Shown: positions 19,726 to 28,596 of the stretch, in pieces
Layout of the letters: every line of letters starts with the position of its first letter
Numbering within the stretch: position 1 is the stretch's first letter
Origin: Tannerellaceae bacterium
GTDB taxonomy: Bacteria; Bacteroidota; Bacteroidia; Bacteroidales; Tannerellaceae
Length of the DNA stretch: 46,041 bases
Direction of reading: 5' to 3'
NCBI GenBank assembly: GCA_031288615.1
Contig: JAITRC010000021.1
Span: 1-46,041 of the forward strand
Made by a program: the position numbers and the translations under genes
Notes under the pieces: model-generated
What the model saw: the letters and a program-made list of their open reading frames with translations, nothing else
Told to the model about the DNA's origin: nothing
Databases searched by the model: none

Positions 19726-20949
19726 ATGAAAAGGGTAGCTGTTTTTATGAGTGTATGGCTGGTAGGTGTAGTGCAGGCACAGTTGCATTCACCGTTCTCG
19801 GTAGGGATGCGGTTAGACAAGATGCCCTATAAGGAGAGCCGGACGTATGAGTATGGAAAAGAAGGTATTCCGGTGCTGTCTCCTACTAAGGTGCAGGTAG
19901 TTCGTGCCGAAGACGGACTCACAGATACCGTGAAGATTCTCAAAACGCAGGAAGGAGGAGAATATACCCTTAGCAGTTACGACGTGCGTACCTATTCCGA
20001 AGACGACAAGCTGCTCTCTTCCATCTACTATAACTCTGTGCATATGCACGATTCGCTGGGTTCTCTGGTAGAAGATCACCTTGAATATGATGCTTTGGGA
20101 CGAGTGAAGAGTTGGCTGAATATTCATTACGTGATGTGCCAGGATCAACGACTTCTTTGGGAACACGGTATTGAGACCCCTGTGGGAGGGTATCCCGACA
20201 TTGTAGAGGGGTTTCCTGTGCAGAAATGTCTGCGACAATCCGCACTGACTGTGTATGACCATGAAGCCAATTATATTGCTATCAGCCGTGAAGGTACAGC
20301 CGGTGACGGTCGACCTGCGTGGAACGATACCGTCCGCTTCCAGCCCATTGAACATGGTTATATTGCCGAGAGGACAAGCTATGACCCCGGTCATTCCATT
20401 CCCCTCCCATGGGGCACCCAGCCTGAAGAGATTTGGGATGCAGGGCCTTCGTTACCGGAGAGGGGCAGGTATACCTTTGATGAGGAGGGGCGTCTGCTCA
20501 GCGTCATCAATGAAGAGACAGGTTCGGGTACCGCTTATACCTATTTTGAGGGTGGTTATGAAATGGAAGGCACATCGGGATGGAGTTTAACGGGCAGTGG
20601 TACTCACACCTATAAATACTTTGTGCGAGAAGACGGGTGTTTATCGGAAGTCGTGTACCCCGAAGGATGCGTTATTGTGCGAGAGGTGTATGAATACATC
20701 GGTTTTAACGACAATCCTTCGCATGTCGTCCCTCCCATACCCTTCCCTGCAAGCAATGAAGAGGCTTTGAGTGTGGTGAAGGGTGGCCTGCGTCTTCGCC
20801 TTGTCGCACCGACGGAAGTAGAGGTCTTTCAGCCGACAGGCCGGCTAATACTGAGCCGCCGATTGAGCGGTGACGCGGTTATTCCCCTTTCTTCGGGTGT
20901 CTACTTAGTCCGTGTCGGCCAAACCACCCGCCGCATAGCTATCCGCTAA
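19726..20949 (+). CDS. Secreted protein with T9SS type A sorting domain
   Basis: A 407-residue protein with a signal peptide (MKRVAVFMSVWLVGVVQAQ). The middle contains repeated short beta-hairpin motifs of the type YEYGKEG, LEYDALGRV, YTFDEEGRLLSV and YTYFEGGYE, reminiscent of YD-like hairpins in Bacteroidetes secreted proteins. The C-terminus (VEVFQPTGRLILSRRL, SSGVYLVRVGQTTRRIAIR) is a textbook T9SS sorting domain, so export and surface attachment are likely. It is only 17 bases downstream of xpt. Its last 45 bases overlap the 3' end of the convergent hemC fusion gene. Function unknown. Confidence 0.85.
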   Translation: MKRVAVFMSVWLVGVVQAQLHSPFSVGMRLDKMPYKESRTYEYGKEGIPVLSPTKVQVVRAEDGLTDTVKILKTQEGGEYTLSSYDVRTYSEDDKLLSSIYYNSVHMHDSLGSLVEDHLEYDALGRVKSWLNIHYVMCQDQRLLWEHGIETPVGGYPDIVEGFPVQKCLRQSALTVYDHEANYIAISREGTAGDGRPAWNDTVRFQPIEHGYIAERTSYDPGHSIPLPWGTQPEEIWDAGPSLPERGRYTFDEEGRLLSVINEETGSGTAYTYFEGGYEMEGTSGWSLTGSGTHTYKYFVREDGCLSEVVYPEGCVIVREVYEYIGFNDNPSHVVPPIPFPASNEEALSVVKGGLRLRLVAPTEVEVFQPTGRLILSRRLSGDAVIPLSSGVYLVRVGQTTRRIAIR

Positions 20950-22923
20950 ACGGCTTGCACTTTTTCGGAGGTAAGTCAAGGTGACAGGCCCGCGAGCAAT
21001 AAGCAAGGTCAAGGGGGGTAAGGCGTGGTAAAGTGTAAGGAAGGCATTCACTCCGGAAGGTGAAGTAAAAATGATCTTATGGAAAGGACGAAGGTCAATG
21101 GGATGCGCATCGGGATTAAGAACTGTGTCGTAAAGGGGAACCTCCTTCACTGTGTGCCCCAGCGTAGTCAATGCAGTTGGAAGTGTGGGAAGCCCTTGTG
21201 AAGAACGGGGTAGGAGGATACGTTGTAGCTTCACAGCTGGAGGAGTAAGTAATTTAATCAGCCCGCCGGCCGTTTGTGTTGGCGACTCTATGTCAGGAGT
21301 AAAGCCATATTCATGCAAAGCGGCGGTAGTGGTAGACCCTACGGTAGCAATACGAATGTCGGCCGGAAGGAGTACACGGCATATACGGAAAAAGTGATGT
21401 ACGGCATGCCGTGAAGTGAAGATAATACGATCAAAACTCTCTTGTAAAGTGCCAAGCATTTGGAGCACACTTGATGAAGTCGGGTGTATTGTCTGAATAT
21501 GGATCAGAGGTGTGTGGATGGCATGGCTATATTGCGGATAATCTTCCTTGTAAATCCCTGTCAGCAGTACGCCCTGAAGCTTCCTAAGATGGTGCTCAAA
21601 CTCAACCACCTTCCCCACCACCAGCAGAAGCGGAGTAGACTCCACCATCACACTGTAACGTAATTCCTCCAAAGTCGCATAAATCTTTCGTTCGCTCCCA
21701 AGCGAAATAGCATGTACCAACACCGCAGGCGTATTCGCCGGACGTCCATCTTCAATCAGTGCTTTTGCAATATCAGCCAAAGCGGCTGCCGGCATAAAGT
21801 AAACAAGCGTATCGGCTGAAGGGGTCGTCAGACTCTCCGCAGAATGTCCTGTTACAAAGGCCACCGAAGAAGCTGTCCCTCGATGGGTCAAAGGAATATG
21901 CGTAGCCGAAGCCATCGCTATGGCGGAAGATATTCCCGGAATTACGGTCACTGCAATCAAACGGCTTTGCAGATAATCAATCTCCTCCCTGCCATGGGCA
22001 AATAACATCGGGTCACCCCCTTTAAGGCGAACCACCTTCCTCCCTTTCACCGCCTCTACATACACCTGCTCGTTAATCTCCTCTTGCCGGAAACGATGGA
22101 TGAACCGTCGTTTACCCACATAAATCTTTTCAGCAGAATATTGATTGAGAAAATCTTGGTCGACCAAATCATCATGAAAAATGACCTCTGCCTCCGTCAA
22201 CGCCTTTTCCCCCTTGATTGTAAGGAGGTCGGGATCGCCAGGTCCAAAACCTACGAGCGTGACCCTTCCGTAATGTCGTCGGCAATCCTGTTCCGCAAAA
22301 AGGGCGGCCAAATCGTTGCGGTCTTGTCGGGCAACGATCGCCAAGTGTCCTTGCAAAGGATGCGTCTCAAAGGGAAGGATATGCGCAATACGGCCATCAA
22401 GGCCGAGCCGTTGCAAGGCGCAGGTGGCCACAATGAGGGCGTCGATAAAACCATTATCCACTAAGGCAAGCCTCTCCTCAATGTTACCGCGTATGGGCAC
22501 CACTTCCACATCATTACGCTGAGCAATCAGCTCCCGTTTGCGTTTGGAAGAAGATGTCCCGATACGGGTTTTGGCAGGTAACTGGTCGAGCCGCTGTCCG
22601 TTACGGCTCACAAGAGCATCGCTTCTGTCACGTGCCGGAAGGAGGGCTACTACAGCTAGACCCGGAGTTAAAGGGTAAGGGAGATCTTTGGCAGAGTGAA
22701 CAGCTATGTCAGCCTTGCCATTGAGAAGGAACTCATCCAGCTCACGAGTGAAAAAATCCTCCGGAACAGACGGATCCATCAACGAAATATCGCGGTGCTT
22801 GTCCCCGAAAGTGTCAAGGGTGATAAGTTCGTAATCTTCCGTGAGCGAAGGAAAGAGAGCCATTGCCTCTTTGACCTGTATAAGCGAAAGGCGACTTTTT
22901 CTGCTAATAACCTGCAGTCTCAT
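20905..22923 (-). CDS. hemC: HemC-CobA-HemD fusion (truncated hydroxymethylbilane synthase / uroporphyrinogen-III methyltransferase / uroporphyrinogen-III synthase)
   Basis: A 672-residue protein joins three consecutive tetrapyrrole steps. Residues 1-~216 match domains 1 and 2 of HemC: IRKSRLSL-like start, AVHSAKDLP with catalytic Asp80, GTSSSKRKREL, RGNIEERL and QGHLAIVARQD. The third HemC domain, which carries the cysteine binding the dipyrromethane cofactor (GGCxxP context in E. coli), is absent; residue ~218 runs straight into the methyltransferase. Residues 218-~445 are a complete SUMT: VGFGPGDPDLLT, IYVGKR, VRLKGGDP, IPGISSAIA and IPLTHRGTASSVAFVTGH. Residues ~446-672 are HemD (FTSRHAV, VGSTTTAAL, FTSPSGVNAF). 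Product route: porphobilinogen towards precorrin-2 for siroheme or cobalamin. It is last in the dnaN operon, 2 bases after the exonuclease. Whether the HemC part is active is open. Confidence 0.9.
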   Translation of the reverse strand: MRLQVISRKSRLSLIQVKEAMALFPSLTEDYELITLDTFGDKHRDISLMDPSVPEDFFTRELDEFLLNGKADIAVHSAKDLPYPLTPGLAVVALLPARDRSDALVSRNGQRLDQLPAKTRIGTSSSKRKRELIAQRNDVEVVPIRGNIEERLALVDNGFIDALIVATCALQRLGLDGRIAHILPFETHPLQGHLAIVARQDRNDLAALFAEQDCRRHYGRVTLVGFGPGDPDLLTIKGEKALTEAEVIFHDDLVDQDFLNQYSAEKIYVGKRRFIHRFRQEEINEQVYVEAVKGRKVVRLKGGDPMLFAHGREEIDYLQSRLIAVTVIPGISSAIAMASATHIPLTHRGTASSVAFVTGHSAESLTTPSADTLVYFMPAAALADIAKALIEDGRPANTPAVLVHAISLGSERKIYATLEELRYSVMVESTPLLLVVGKVVEFEHHLRKLQGVLLTGIYKEDYPQYSHAIHTPLIHIQTIHPTSSSVLQMLGTLQESFDRIIFTSRHAVHHFFRICRVLLPADIRIATVGSTTTAALHEYGFTPDIESPTQTAGGLIKLLTPPAVKLQRILLPRSSQGLPTLPTALTTLGHTVKEVPLYDTVLNPDAHPIDLRPFHKIIFTSPSGVNAFLTLYHALPPLTLLIARGPVTLTYLRKSASRLADSYAAGGLADTD

Positions 22924-22925
22924 GA

Positions 22926-23696
22926 CTACTTTCCCGTGAACATACGCAGCTTGATTTCCGTCAAGGCCTGCTTGGTGTCAAGCGGGAAGTTACCGTCCAT
23001 GATCCAACTGTAGTATGAAGAGTCTTCGCGGAGAACATCCTTCACGAGACGCCCTTTATACTTTCCAAAATTGATGACCTCACGTCCTTTGTCATCATAC
23101 ACCATCCGGCCGGCAAAGTCAACGTTCAGGGTGTGGGCGGAAAATTTGGAGAGGGCCTGGACATTGTTCTCAAGCGTTGGATAATGGTCAAGTTGCGCTT
23201 GGAGCACTTCGTAAGTAGCGCGTGCATCAACCTTGGCAGAATGAGCATTCTCCAATCCCTTGTGGCAATAAAATTTGTAGGCGGCGGCCAGGGTGCGCTG
23301 TTCCATTTTATGGAAAATGGTCTGCACGTCGATGAAATTGTGCTTACGGAGGTTGATCTTGACATCGGCACGTAGAAACTCTTCGGCAAGGATAGGGATG
23401 TCAAAACGGTTGGAATTGTATCCTGCAAGATCAGCCCCTGCAAGGAATTGAGCAAGACTGCTGGCTATCTGTTTGAAGGTAGGACAGTCCTTCACATCGT
23501 TGTCCGAGATTCCGTGTACAGCCGTAGCTTCGGCGGATATGGGGATATGGGGATTCAATCGCCACTCCTTGGTTTCCTCCGTACCATCGGGGTGTATTTT
23601 GATAAGGGCTATTTCGATGATGCGGTCAGTGGCAATATCAATTCCTGTGGTTTCCACATCGAAAAAGACCACGGGATTCTTGAGTTTGAGCTGCAT
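22926..23696 (-). CDS. DnaQ-like 3'-5' exonuclease
   Basis: A 256-residue DEDDh exonuclease with ExoI motif VFFDVETTGID, ExoII around LAGYNSNRFDIPILAEEF and ExoIII HSAKVDARATYEV. It is related to the proofreading epsilon subunit of DNA polymerase III. The C-terminal part (INFGKYKGRLVKDVL, YYSWIMDGNFP) is the small domain found in Bacteroidetes homologues. It lies 9 bases after dnaN, consistent with a replication role, and 2 bases before the hemC fusion. Confidence 0.93.
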   Translation of the reverse strand: MQLKLKNPVVFFDVETTGIDIATDRIIEIALIKIHPDGTEETKEWRLNPHIPISAEATAVHGISDNDVKDCPTFKQIASSLAQFLAGADLAGYNSNRFDIPILAEEFLRADVKINLRKHNFIDVQTIFHKMEQRTLAAAYKFYCHKGLENAHSAKVDARATYEVLQAQLDHYPTLENNVQALSKFSAHTLNVDFAGRMVYDDKGREVINFGKYKGRLVKDVLREDSSYYSWIMDGNFPLDTKQALTEIKLRMFTGK

Positions 23697-23705
23697 GTCT
23701 GCGAA

Positions 23706-24830
23706 TTAATCGTTAAGCATCATAGGCATGATGAGCATAAGCAAATTCTCATCCTCGCCGTTCTCAGCCGGTAATACAAGGGCGGCGCGAGAAGGATCTG
23801 CCAATTCAAAGATCACGTCTTCCGCATAGATGTTGGTAAGGATTTCGATGAGGAAGGTGGATTTGAAACCTATATTCAACTCATCTCCCCCGTATTGACA
23901 AGGGATGCGTTCTTCGGCGCGACGGGCAAAGTCAATGTCCTGTCCGACGATGAGCAATTCATTGTCTTTAAATTGAAGCTTGACTAAATAGGTGCTTGGA
24001 TTAGTGAAAGAAGAGGCGCGTTTAAGGGCGGAAGTGAGCGCCAAGCGGTTGATGGTGATCTTGTGAGGATTGTTTTTGGGGATAACACTGTTGTAATTAG
24101 GATAACGTCCTTCAATAAGGCGGCAAGCCAACTCAAAACCTTGACCTGTGACGATAGCTTTGTCGTCGTCGAAAGTAACGGAAACCGGCTCAACTTCCCG
24201 TATAAGCAAGTTCCGTAACAGATTGGCCGCTTTTTTGGGGAAAGTAAAAGCCCCGTGGTTTTCGGAACGGACAGTAGTGTTACAGAGGCGGACAAGTTTA
24301 TGTCCGTCGGAAGCGACGAAAGTAAGACCTTCCGGTAGAAAATCGAAATAGATACCATTCATCACGGGGCGTAATTCATCTTCGGCTGTGGCAAAAAGAG
24401 AACGGCTAATACCGCTAAGCAGCACCTGCCCATCAAGAGAGAGAGTGCTCGAATTTTCACCAAGCTCAGGTTTGATTGGATAGGCGTCCCCATCCTCTCC
24501 GACGAGATCATATTTACCTCCCTGAAAGTGAATGGAAATACCCTTACTTTCGTTATCAATGTTAAACGTGACGGGCTGCTCCGGCAATTCCTTAATGGGA
24601 TCAAGCAATGACTTGGACGATATAGCAATGGTACCTTCCCCTTCGGGATTGATCACATTGACGGATGTGGTGATCCGTACATCCCCGTCGGAAGCTGTAA
24701 GTACAAGGATATCACCTTCCAATCGAAAAAGGAAACACTCTAAAACGGGAAGCGTGTTTTTCGAGGCGATAACTTTGCTAATAGACTGCAAGCGCGAAAG
24801 GAGAGCCGTGCTGGATACGCTGAAATTCAT
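23706..24830 (-). CDS. dnaN: DNA polymerase III beta subunit (sliding clamp)
   Basis: The 374-residue clamp encircles DNA and tethers the replicative polymerase. It starts MNFSVSSTALLSRLQSISKVI and shows the three repeated clamp domains (SDGDVRITT; ASDGHKLVRLC; the third ends with the MLIMPMMLND tail typical of Bacteroidetes DnaN). It is located 39 bases downstream of asnS and 9 bases upstream of the exonuclease. No dnaA or origin is nearby. Confidence 0.97.
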   Translation of the reverse strand: MNFSVSSTALLSRLQSISKVIASKNTLPVLECFLFRLEGDILVLTASDGDVRITTSVNVINPEGEGTIAISSKSLLDPIKELPEQPVTFNIDNESKGISIHFQGGKYDLVGEDGDAYPIKPELGENSSTLSLDGQVLLSGISRSLFATAEDELRPVMNGIYFDFLPEGLTFVASDGHKLVRLCNTTVRSENHGAFTFPKKAANLLRNLLIREVEPVSVTFDDDKAIVTGQGFELACRLIEGRYPNYNSVIPKNNPHKITINRLALTSALKRASSFTNPSTYLVKLQFKDNELLIVGQDIDFARRAEERIPCQYGGDELNIGFKSTFLIEILTNIYAEDVIFELADPSRAALVLPAENGEDENLLMLIMPMMLND

Positions 24831-24869
24831 ACGATTTTGTTGTTTATATGGTTTACGATAATAAATACT

Positions 24870-26270
24870 TTAAAAATCGGCATTACGAGGCGTACGAGGG
24901 AAGGGGATCACGTCACGAATATTATTCATCCCCGTCACGAAGAGGAGTAGTCGTTCGAAGCCAAGTCCGAATCCCGAATGGGGCGCTGCGCCGAACCGGC
25001 GTGTGTCAAGGTACCACCAGATATCTTTTGTCGGAATATCCAGCTCCAGGATGCGTGCAGAGAGTTTGTCGTAATCTTCTTCACGCTGTGATCCCCCGAT
25101 GATCTCCCCAATTTTCGGAAACAAGACGTCCATGGCGCGTACGGTTTTTCCATCTTCATTCAGCTTCATATAAAAAGCCTTGATTTCCTTTGGATAATCG
25201 GTCAATATAACCGGACGGTGGAAGTGATCTTCTACTAAATAACGTTCATGCTCTGCCGATAAGTCGGCACCCCAGAAAACAGGAAATTCAAACTTATGCC
25301 CATCGGCTATCGCTTGTTCCAGAATGGATATTCCCTCAGTATAAGCTAACCTGACAAAGTTGTCGTTTACTACGCTTTGCAATCGTTCAATCAATTCCGT
25401 ATCGTAATGGTCATTAAGAAAACGGAGATCATCTGCACAATTGTCCAACGCCCATTGGATGCAATATTTGATGAAGTCTTCGGCCAACTGCATGTTTTCT
25501 TCGATCTCATTAAAGGCGACCTCCGGTTCAATCATCCAAAACTCTGCCAAATGACGGGGCGTGTTTGAGTTTTCTGCCCGAAATGTGGGGCCGAACGTAT
25601 AGATCGCTCCTAATGCTAAGGCGGCTGTTTCACCTTCCAGCTGTCCGGAGACGGTCAGACTGGCCTGTTTCCCAAAAAAGTCGTCATCAAACGAAATAGT
25701 CCCGTCACCCGCCCGTTCTACGCCCGGGTCGAGCGTTGTGACGCGGAACATCTGCCCTGCACCTTCACAGTCAGAGGCCGTAATAATAGGAGTATGGAAG
25801 TAATAGAATCCCTTGTCGTGAAAAAACTTGTGGATGGCGAAAGCCAAGTGGTGGCGAAGGCGAAAAACAGCACCAAACGTATTTGTCCGCCCCCGAAGGT
25901 GGGCTATCTCACGTAAGAACTCCAAGGAATGCCCTTTCTTCTGCAAAGGATAAGTAGCAGGGTCGGCGGTTCCATATAGTGTGATGTGCGTGGCTTGTAT
26001 CTCTACTTGCTGTCCCTGTCCCTGTGAATCAACCAATGTCCCTTCCACACTGATGCAGGCACCAGTGGTTATTAGCTTCAGAAGTTCCTCCCCGATTTGT
26101 TCTACTGTGGCTACTACTTGTATGCTATGAATCGTCGAACCATCATTCAGGGCAATAAAGCAAACTTGCTTCCCCCCTCGACGGGTACGCACCCATCCCT
26201 TTACATTCACCGCTATACCCCGTTCGGTACGCTTCAGTGCTTCAACAACCTTTGTCCGCTTCATCTTCAT
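24870..26270 (-). CDS. asnS: Asparaginyl-tRNA synthetase
   Basis: The 466-residue class II synthetase charges tRNA-Asn. It has an N-terminal OB-fold anticodon-binding domain ([25 protein letters not shown]) followed by the catalytic core with motif 2 ([25 protein letters not shown]) and motif 3 ([15 protein letters not shown]). The length is typical. A TATCTTTG box stands 41 bases upstream, so it heads a new transcription unit running asnS, dnaN, exonuclease and hemC fusion. Confidence 0.98.
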   Translation of the reverse strand: MKMKRTKVVEALKRTERGIAVNVKGWVRTRRGGKQVCFIALNDGSTIHSIQVVATVEQIGEELLKLITTGACISVEGTLVDSQGQGQQVEIQATHITLYGTADPATYPLQKKGHSLEFLREIAHLRGRTNTFGAVFRLRHHLAFAIHKFFHDKGFYYFHTPIITASDCEGAGQMFRVTTLDPGVERAGDGTISFDDDFFGKQASLTVSGQLEGETAALALGAIYTFGPTFRAENSNTPRHLAEFWMIEPEVAFNEIEENMQLAEDFIKYCIQWALDNCADDLRFLNDHYDTELIERLQSVVNDNFVRLAYTEGISILEQAIADGHKFEFPVFWGADLSAEHERYLVEDHFHRPVILTDYPKEIKAFYMKLNEDGKTVRAMDVLFPKIGEIIGGSQREEDYDKLSARILELDIPTKDIWWYLDTRRFGAAPHSGFGLGFERLLLFVTGMNNIRDVIPFPRTPRNADF

Positions 26271-26311
26271 GTAGGCACCTCTCTCCTTTACCTCTCTCCA
26301 TGTTCACTCCG

Positions 26312-26319
26312 CAAAGATA
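26312..26319 (-). promoter_or_regulatory. -7 box of the asnS-dnaN operon
   Basis: Minus-strand TATCTTTG, exact TAnnTTTG, 41 bases before the asnS ATG and inside the 125-base gap after mutL. No TTG at the usual -33 position. Confidence 0.5.
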
Positions 26320-26395
26320 GTGAAAAACCGAGACCCATCTTTAAGGCACAGTGGACTTGCCGACAAATTCAAAGGATAGATGCTATTTTGAGTTT

Positions 26396-28183
26396 TTAAC
26401 TGAATCGACGGGAGAGTTCTTCATCCGTCAAGAGTGTAAGGATAGTTTTACCTTCGGGTGTAAGATTGGAATCGGTAGAGGAAAAGAGGGAAGCTATCAG
26501 ATGATCTCGTTCTTCGGCTCCTAACGGCTGTCCATACTGTGAGGCACCTGCCTTTGCCAAGGTTAAAGCCAAAATGTGATGAATCTCTCCGTGTATTTCA
26601 CAGTCGGTTTCCATCACTTTTGTGAGAATCTTTCGTAGTATTTCCTTCACATCCGCATGCTCCATGCCGGACGGTATACCGTCAATTGTCCAACTTCCGG
26701 TTGCCCCTTCTTGCAAATTAAAACCTACCGCTCTCAGTTCTGCTTCCAAAGAGCGTAGTAGAGCTTCTTCTTCAGGCGTCCATGTGATTTCTTCGGGAAA
26801 TAACAAACGTTGTGATACACTCGTTTCCTTCCCTTCGGCACGTGCACGGTAACTGTCATACAAAACTCTTATGTGTGCACGCCGCTGATCAATCAGAGCA
26901 AGTCCCGAACTTAAGGGTGTAACGATATATTTGTTCCTATACTGATAAGAAATACCTTGCTGTTCTTTCCAAGTGAATACCGTTGTTTCCGGAGGAGCCT
27001 CCTCTTTTGGTGTGGTGGAGTAGCCATTTTCGCTTTCCGGCTTCCAGGTTGTATCCCAATCTTGTGGTTTGATAAAAGGATTGTATCGTTGGTTTATCGT
27101 TATGGAAGGTGCAGAAATGTGTTCCCCAGCGGTAGAAGGTACATAAACAGGAATATTTACGGCTTCCCCTCTATCAAAATCAATTGTGGGAATGGCGCTT
27201 GATTTCGCTAGAGATTCCCGTACACTTGATAGTAGTATTTGCCGTAAGGGAAGTTCGTTTTCGAACTTTATTTCCGTTTTCGTGGGATGGATGTTCACGT
27301 CAATTTCAGAAGGGGTTACTTGAAAATAGAGGAAATAGTGTGGCATTTCACCAGCCAGAATAAGCCCTTCGTAAGCCTGCATCACTGCCTTATGGAAAAA
27401 CCCGTGACGCATAAATCGTCCGTTCACAAAAAAATATTGCAATGCTCTTTTTCTCGTTGCATCAGGATGTCCTACAAAGCCGGATATTTTCCCCAAACCG
27501 GTTTCTACGTCCACAGATAACAAGCTCCCCCCGAGCCCTTTACCGAAAGTGTCCACTATGCGTTGTCTTAGATTTGTGGCCGGTAGTCGTAACGCTTCTG
27601 TTCCCTGGTGCCATAATTCCATACATACATCTGGGTACACCAAAGCTACCCGTTCGAACTCTTGTAGGATATGTCGAAATTCCGTTTCGTTCGCCTTCAA
27701 AAACTTTCGTCGTGCAGGGACATTGTAAAAAAGATTCCTTACTGCAAAGACACTACCTTGCCCACACCCGTCTGCTTCCGTCTTCACGACCTGGGAGCCG
27801 GCAATTTCTAACTTTCTTCCTACCTCCTCACCCCTTTCCCTTGTTCGTAATTCTACCTGTGCGACTGCGGCAATGGAGGCGAGGGCTTCTCCTCTGAATC
27901 CTAATGTACGGAGGGCAAACAGATCGTCAGCGGATCCTATTTTTGAGGTTGCGTGACGCTCAAAGGCCATCCTTGCATCTGTTTCAGACATCCCTTTACC
28001 GTCATCGGAGACTTGTACAAGTGTCCGCCCTGCATCTTTGATGTGCACCTTGATGACAGATGCACCTGCATCCACCGCATTTTCTATTAGCTCCTTGACC
28101 ACGGAGGCGGGACGCTGAATGACTTCTCCGGCGGCTATCTGGTTGGCAATCCCTTCGGGAAGTAAATGGATGATGTCGCTCAT
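26396..28183 (-). CDS. mutL: DNA mismatch repair protein MutL
   Basis: The 595-residue protein couples MutS mismatch recognition to repair. The N-terminal GHKL ATPase is complete (ENAVDAGAS, DDGKGM, TLGFRGEALASI). It is followed by the transducer domain (FFVNGRFMRHG, NIHPTKTEIKFE). The C-terminal dimerisation domain has DQRRAHIRVLYDSY where endonuclease-type MutL has DQHAxxE, and lacks the CPHGRP motif, so nicking activity is not supported. It is 15 bases downstream of a membrane-anchored hypothetical protein. Confidence 0.97.
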   Translation of the reverse strand: MSDIIHLLPEGIANQIAAGEVIQRPASVVKELIENAVDAGASVIKVHIKDAGRTLVQVSDDGKGMSETDARMAFERHATSKIGSADDLFALRTLGFRGEALASIAAVAQVELRTRERGEEVGRKLEIAGSQVVKTEADGCGQGSVFAVRNLFYNVPARRKFLKANETEFRHILQEFERVALVYPDVCMELWHQGTEALRLPATNLRQRIVDTFGKGLGGSLLSVDVETGLGKISGFVGHPDATRKRALQYFFVNGRFMRHGFFHKAVMQAYEGLILAGEMPHYFLYFQVTPSEIDVNIHPTKTEIKFENELPLRQILLSSVRESLAKSSAIPTIDFDRGEAVNIPVYVPSTAGEHISAPSITINQRYNPFIKPQDWDTTWKPESENGYSTTPKEEAPPETTVFTWKEQQGISYQYRNKYIVTPLSSGLALIDQRRAHIRVLYDSYRARAEGKETSVSQRLLFPEEITWTPEEEALLRSLEAELRAVGFNLQEGATGSWTIDGIPSGMEHADVKEILRKILTKVMETDCEIHGEIHHILALTLAKAGASQYGQPLGAEERDHLIASLFSSTDSNLTPEGKTILTLLTDEELSRRFS

Positions 28184-28198
28184 GTACCCAAGCCTATA

Positions 28199-28504
28199 TT
28201 AGCGGAGGAAAAATATCCAAAAAAGAGCGACGAGAATGGTGAGGGCAACGATGAGACGAGAACTTTTGTAGACACGTGTATGGCGATCATTACCTTTTGC
28301 CTTATCCCGTTTTAAGTGTGAAGTACCCTCAATGAAACGGCCTTTGATCTGGGGATGATAATCTTCTATGGGTTCTTCCAAACCCAGTTCCCTTCTTATC
28401 CGCCGGACACGTTCTTTCATCTCTTCCTGTTTCGGATCCCAATAAATAGGTTTGTGATCAAATCGGCGCGGTTTACGGACATTGTAAAACGAAAATAGTC
28501 CCAT
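28199..28504 (-). CDS. Conserved hypothetical protein with C-terminal membrane anchor
   Basis: A 101-residue basic protein: MGLFSFYNVRKPRRFDHKPIYWDPKQEEM, then a charged helix-forming segment (MKERVRRIRRELGLEE). It ends in one hydrophobic span (LIVALTILVALFWIFFL) that would anchor it in the membrane with the bulk inside. Short proteins of this kind beside mutL occur in other Bacteroidales from memory; function is unknown. It lies 15 bases before mutL and diverges from the HAD gene. Confidence 0.8.
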   Translation of the reverse strand: MGLFSFYNVRKPRRFDHKPIYWDPKQEEMKERVRRIRRELGLEEPIEDYHPQIKGRFIEGTSHLKRDKAKGNDRHTRVYKSSRLIVALTILVALFWIFFLR

Positions 28505-28561
28505 GACGAATCCCTTTCCTTGTTTTTAAGTACCCAGACGCGAAATTACGGTTTCCTCTCG

Positions 28562-28569
28562 TACTTTTG
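28562..28569 (+). promoter_or_regulatory. -7 box of the HAD phosphatase gene
   Basis: TACTTTTG fits TAnnTTTG and lies 27 bases before the ATG at 28597. No -33 TTG at N18. Confidence 0.45.
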
Positions 28570-28596
28570 TGGTGAAATAACAAGTAGGCGAAGAGG

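Noticed and set aside
24840..25102. tRNA-like stretch (ttcgaagccaagtccgaatc) and a short plus-strand open frame near the asnS 3' end
   Set aside because: It is the coding sequence of the asnS motif 3 region; no cloverleaf can be formed with confidence.
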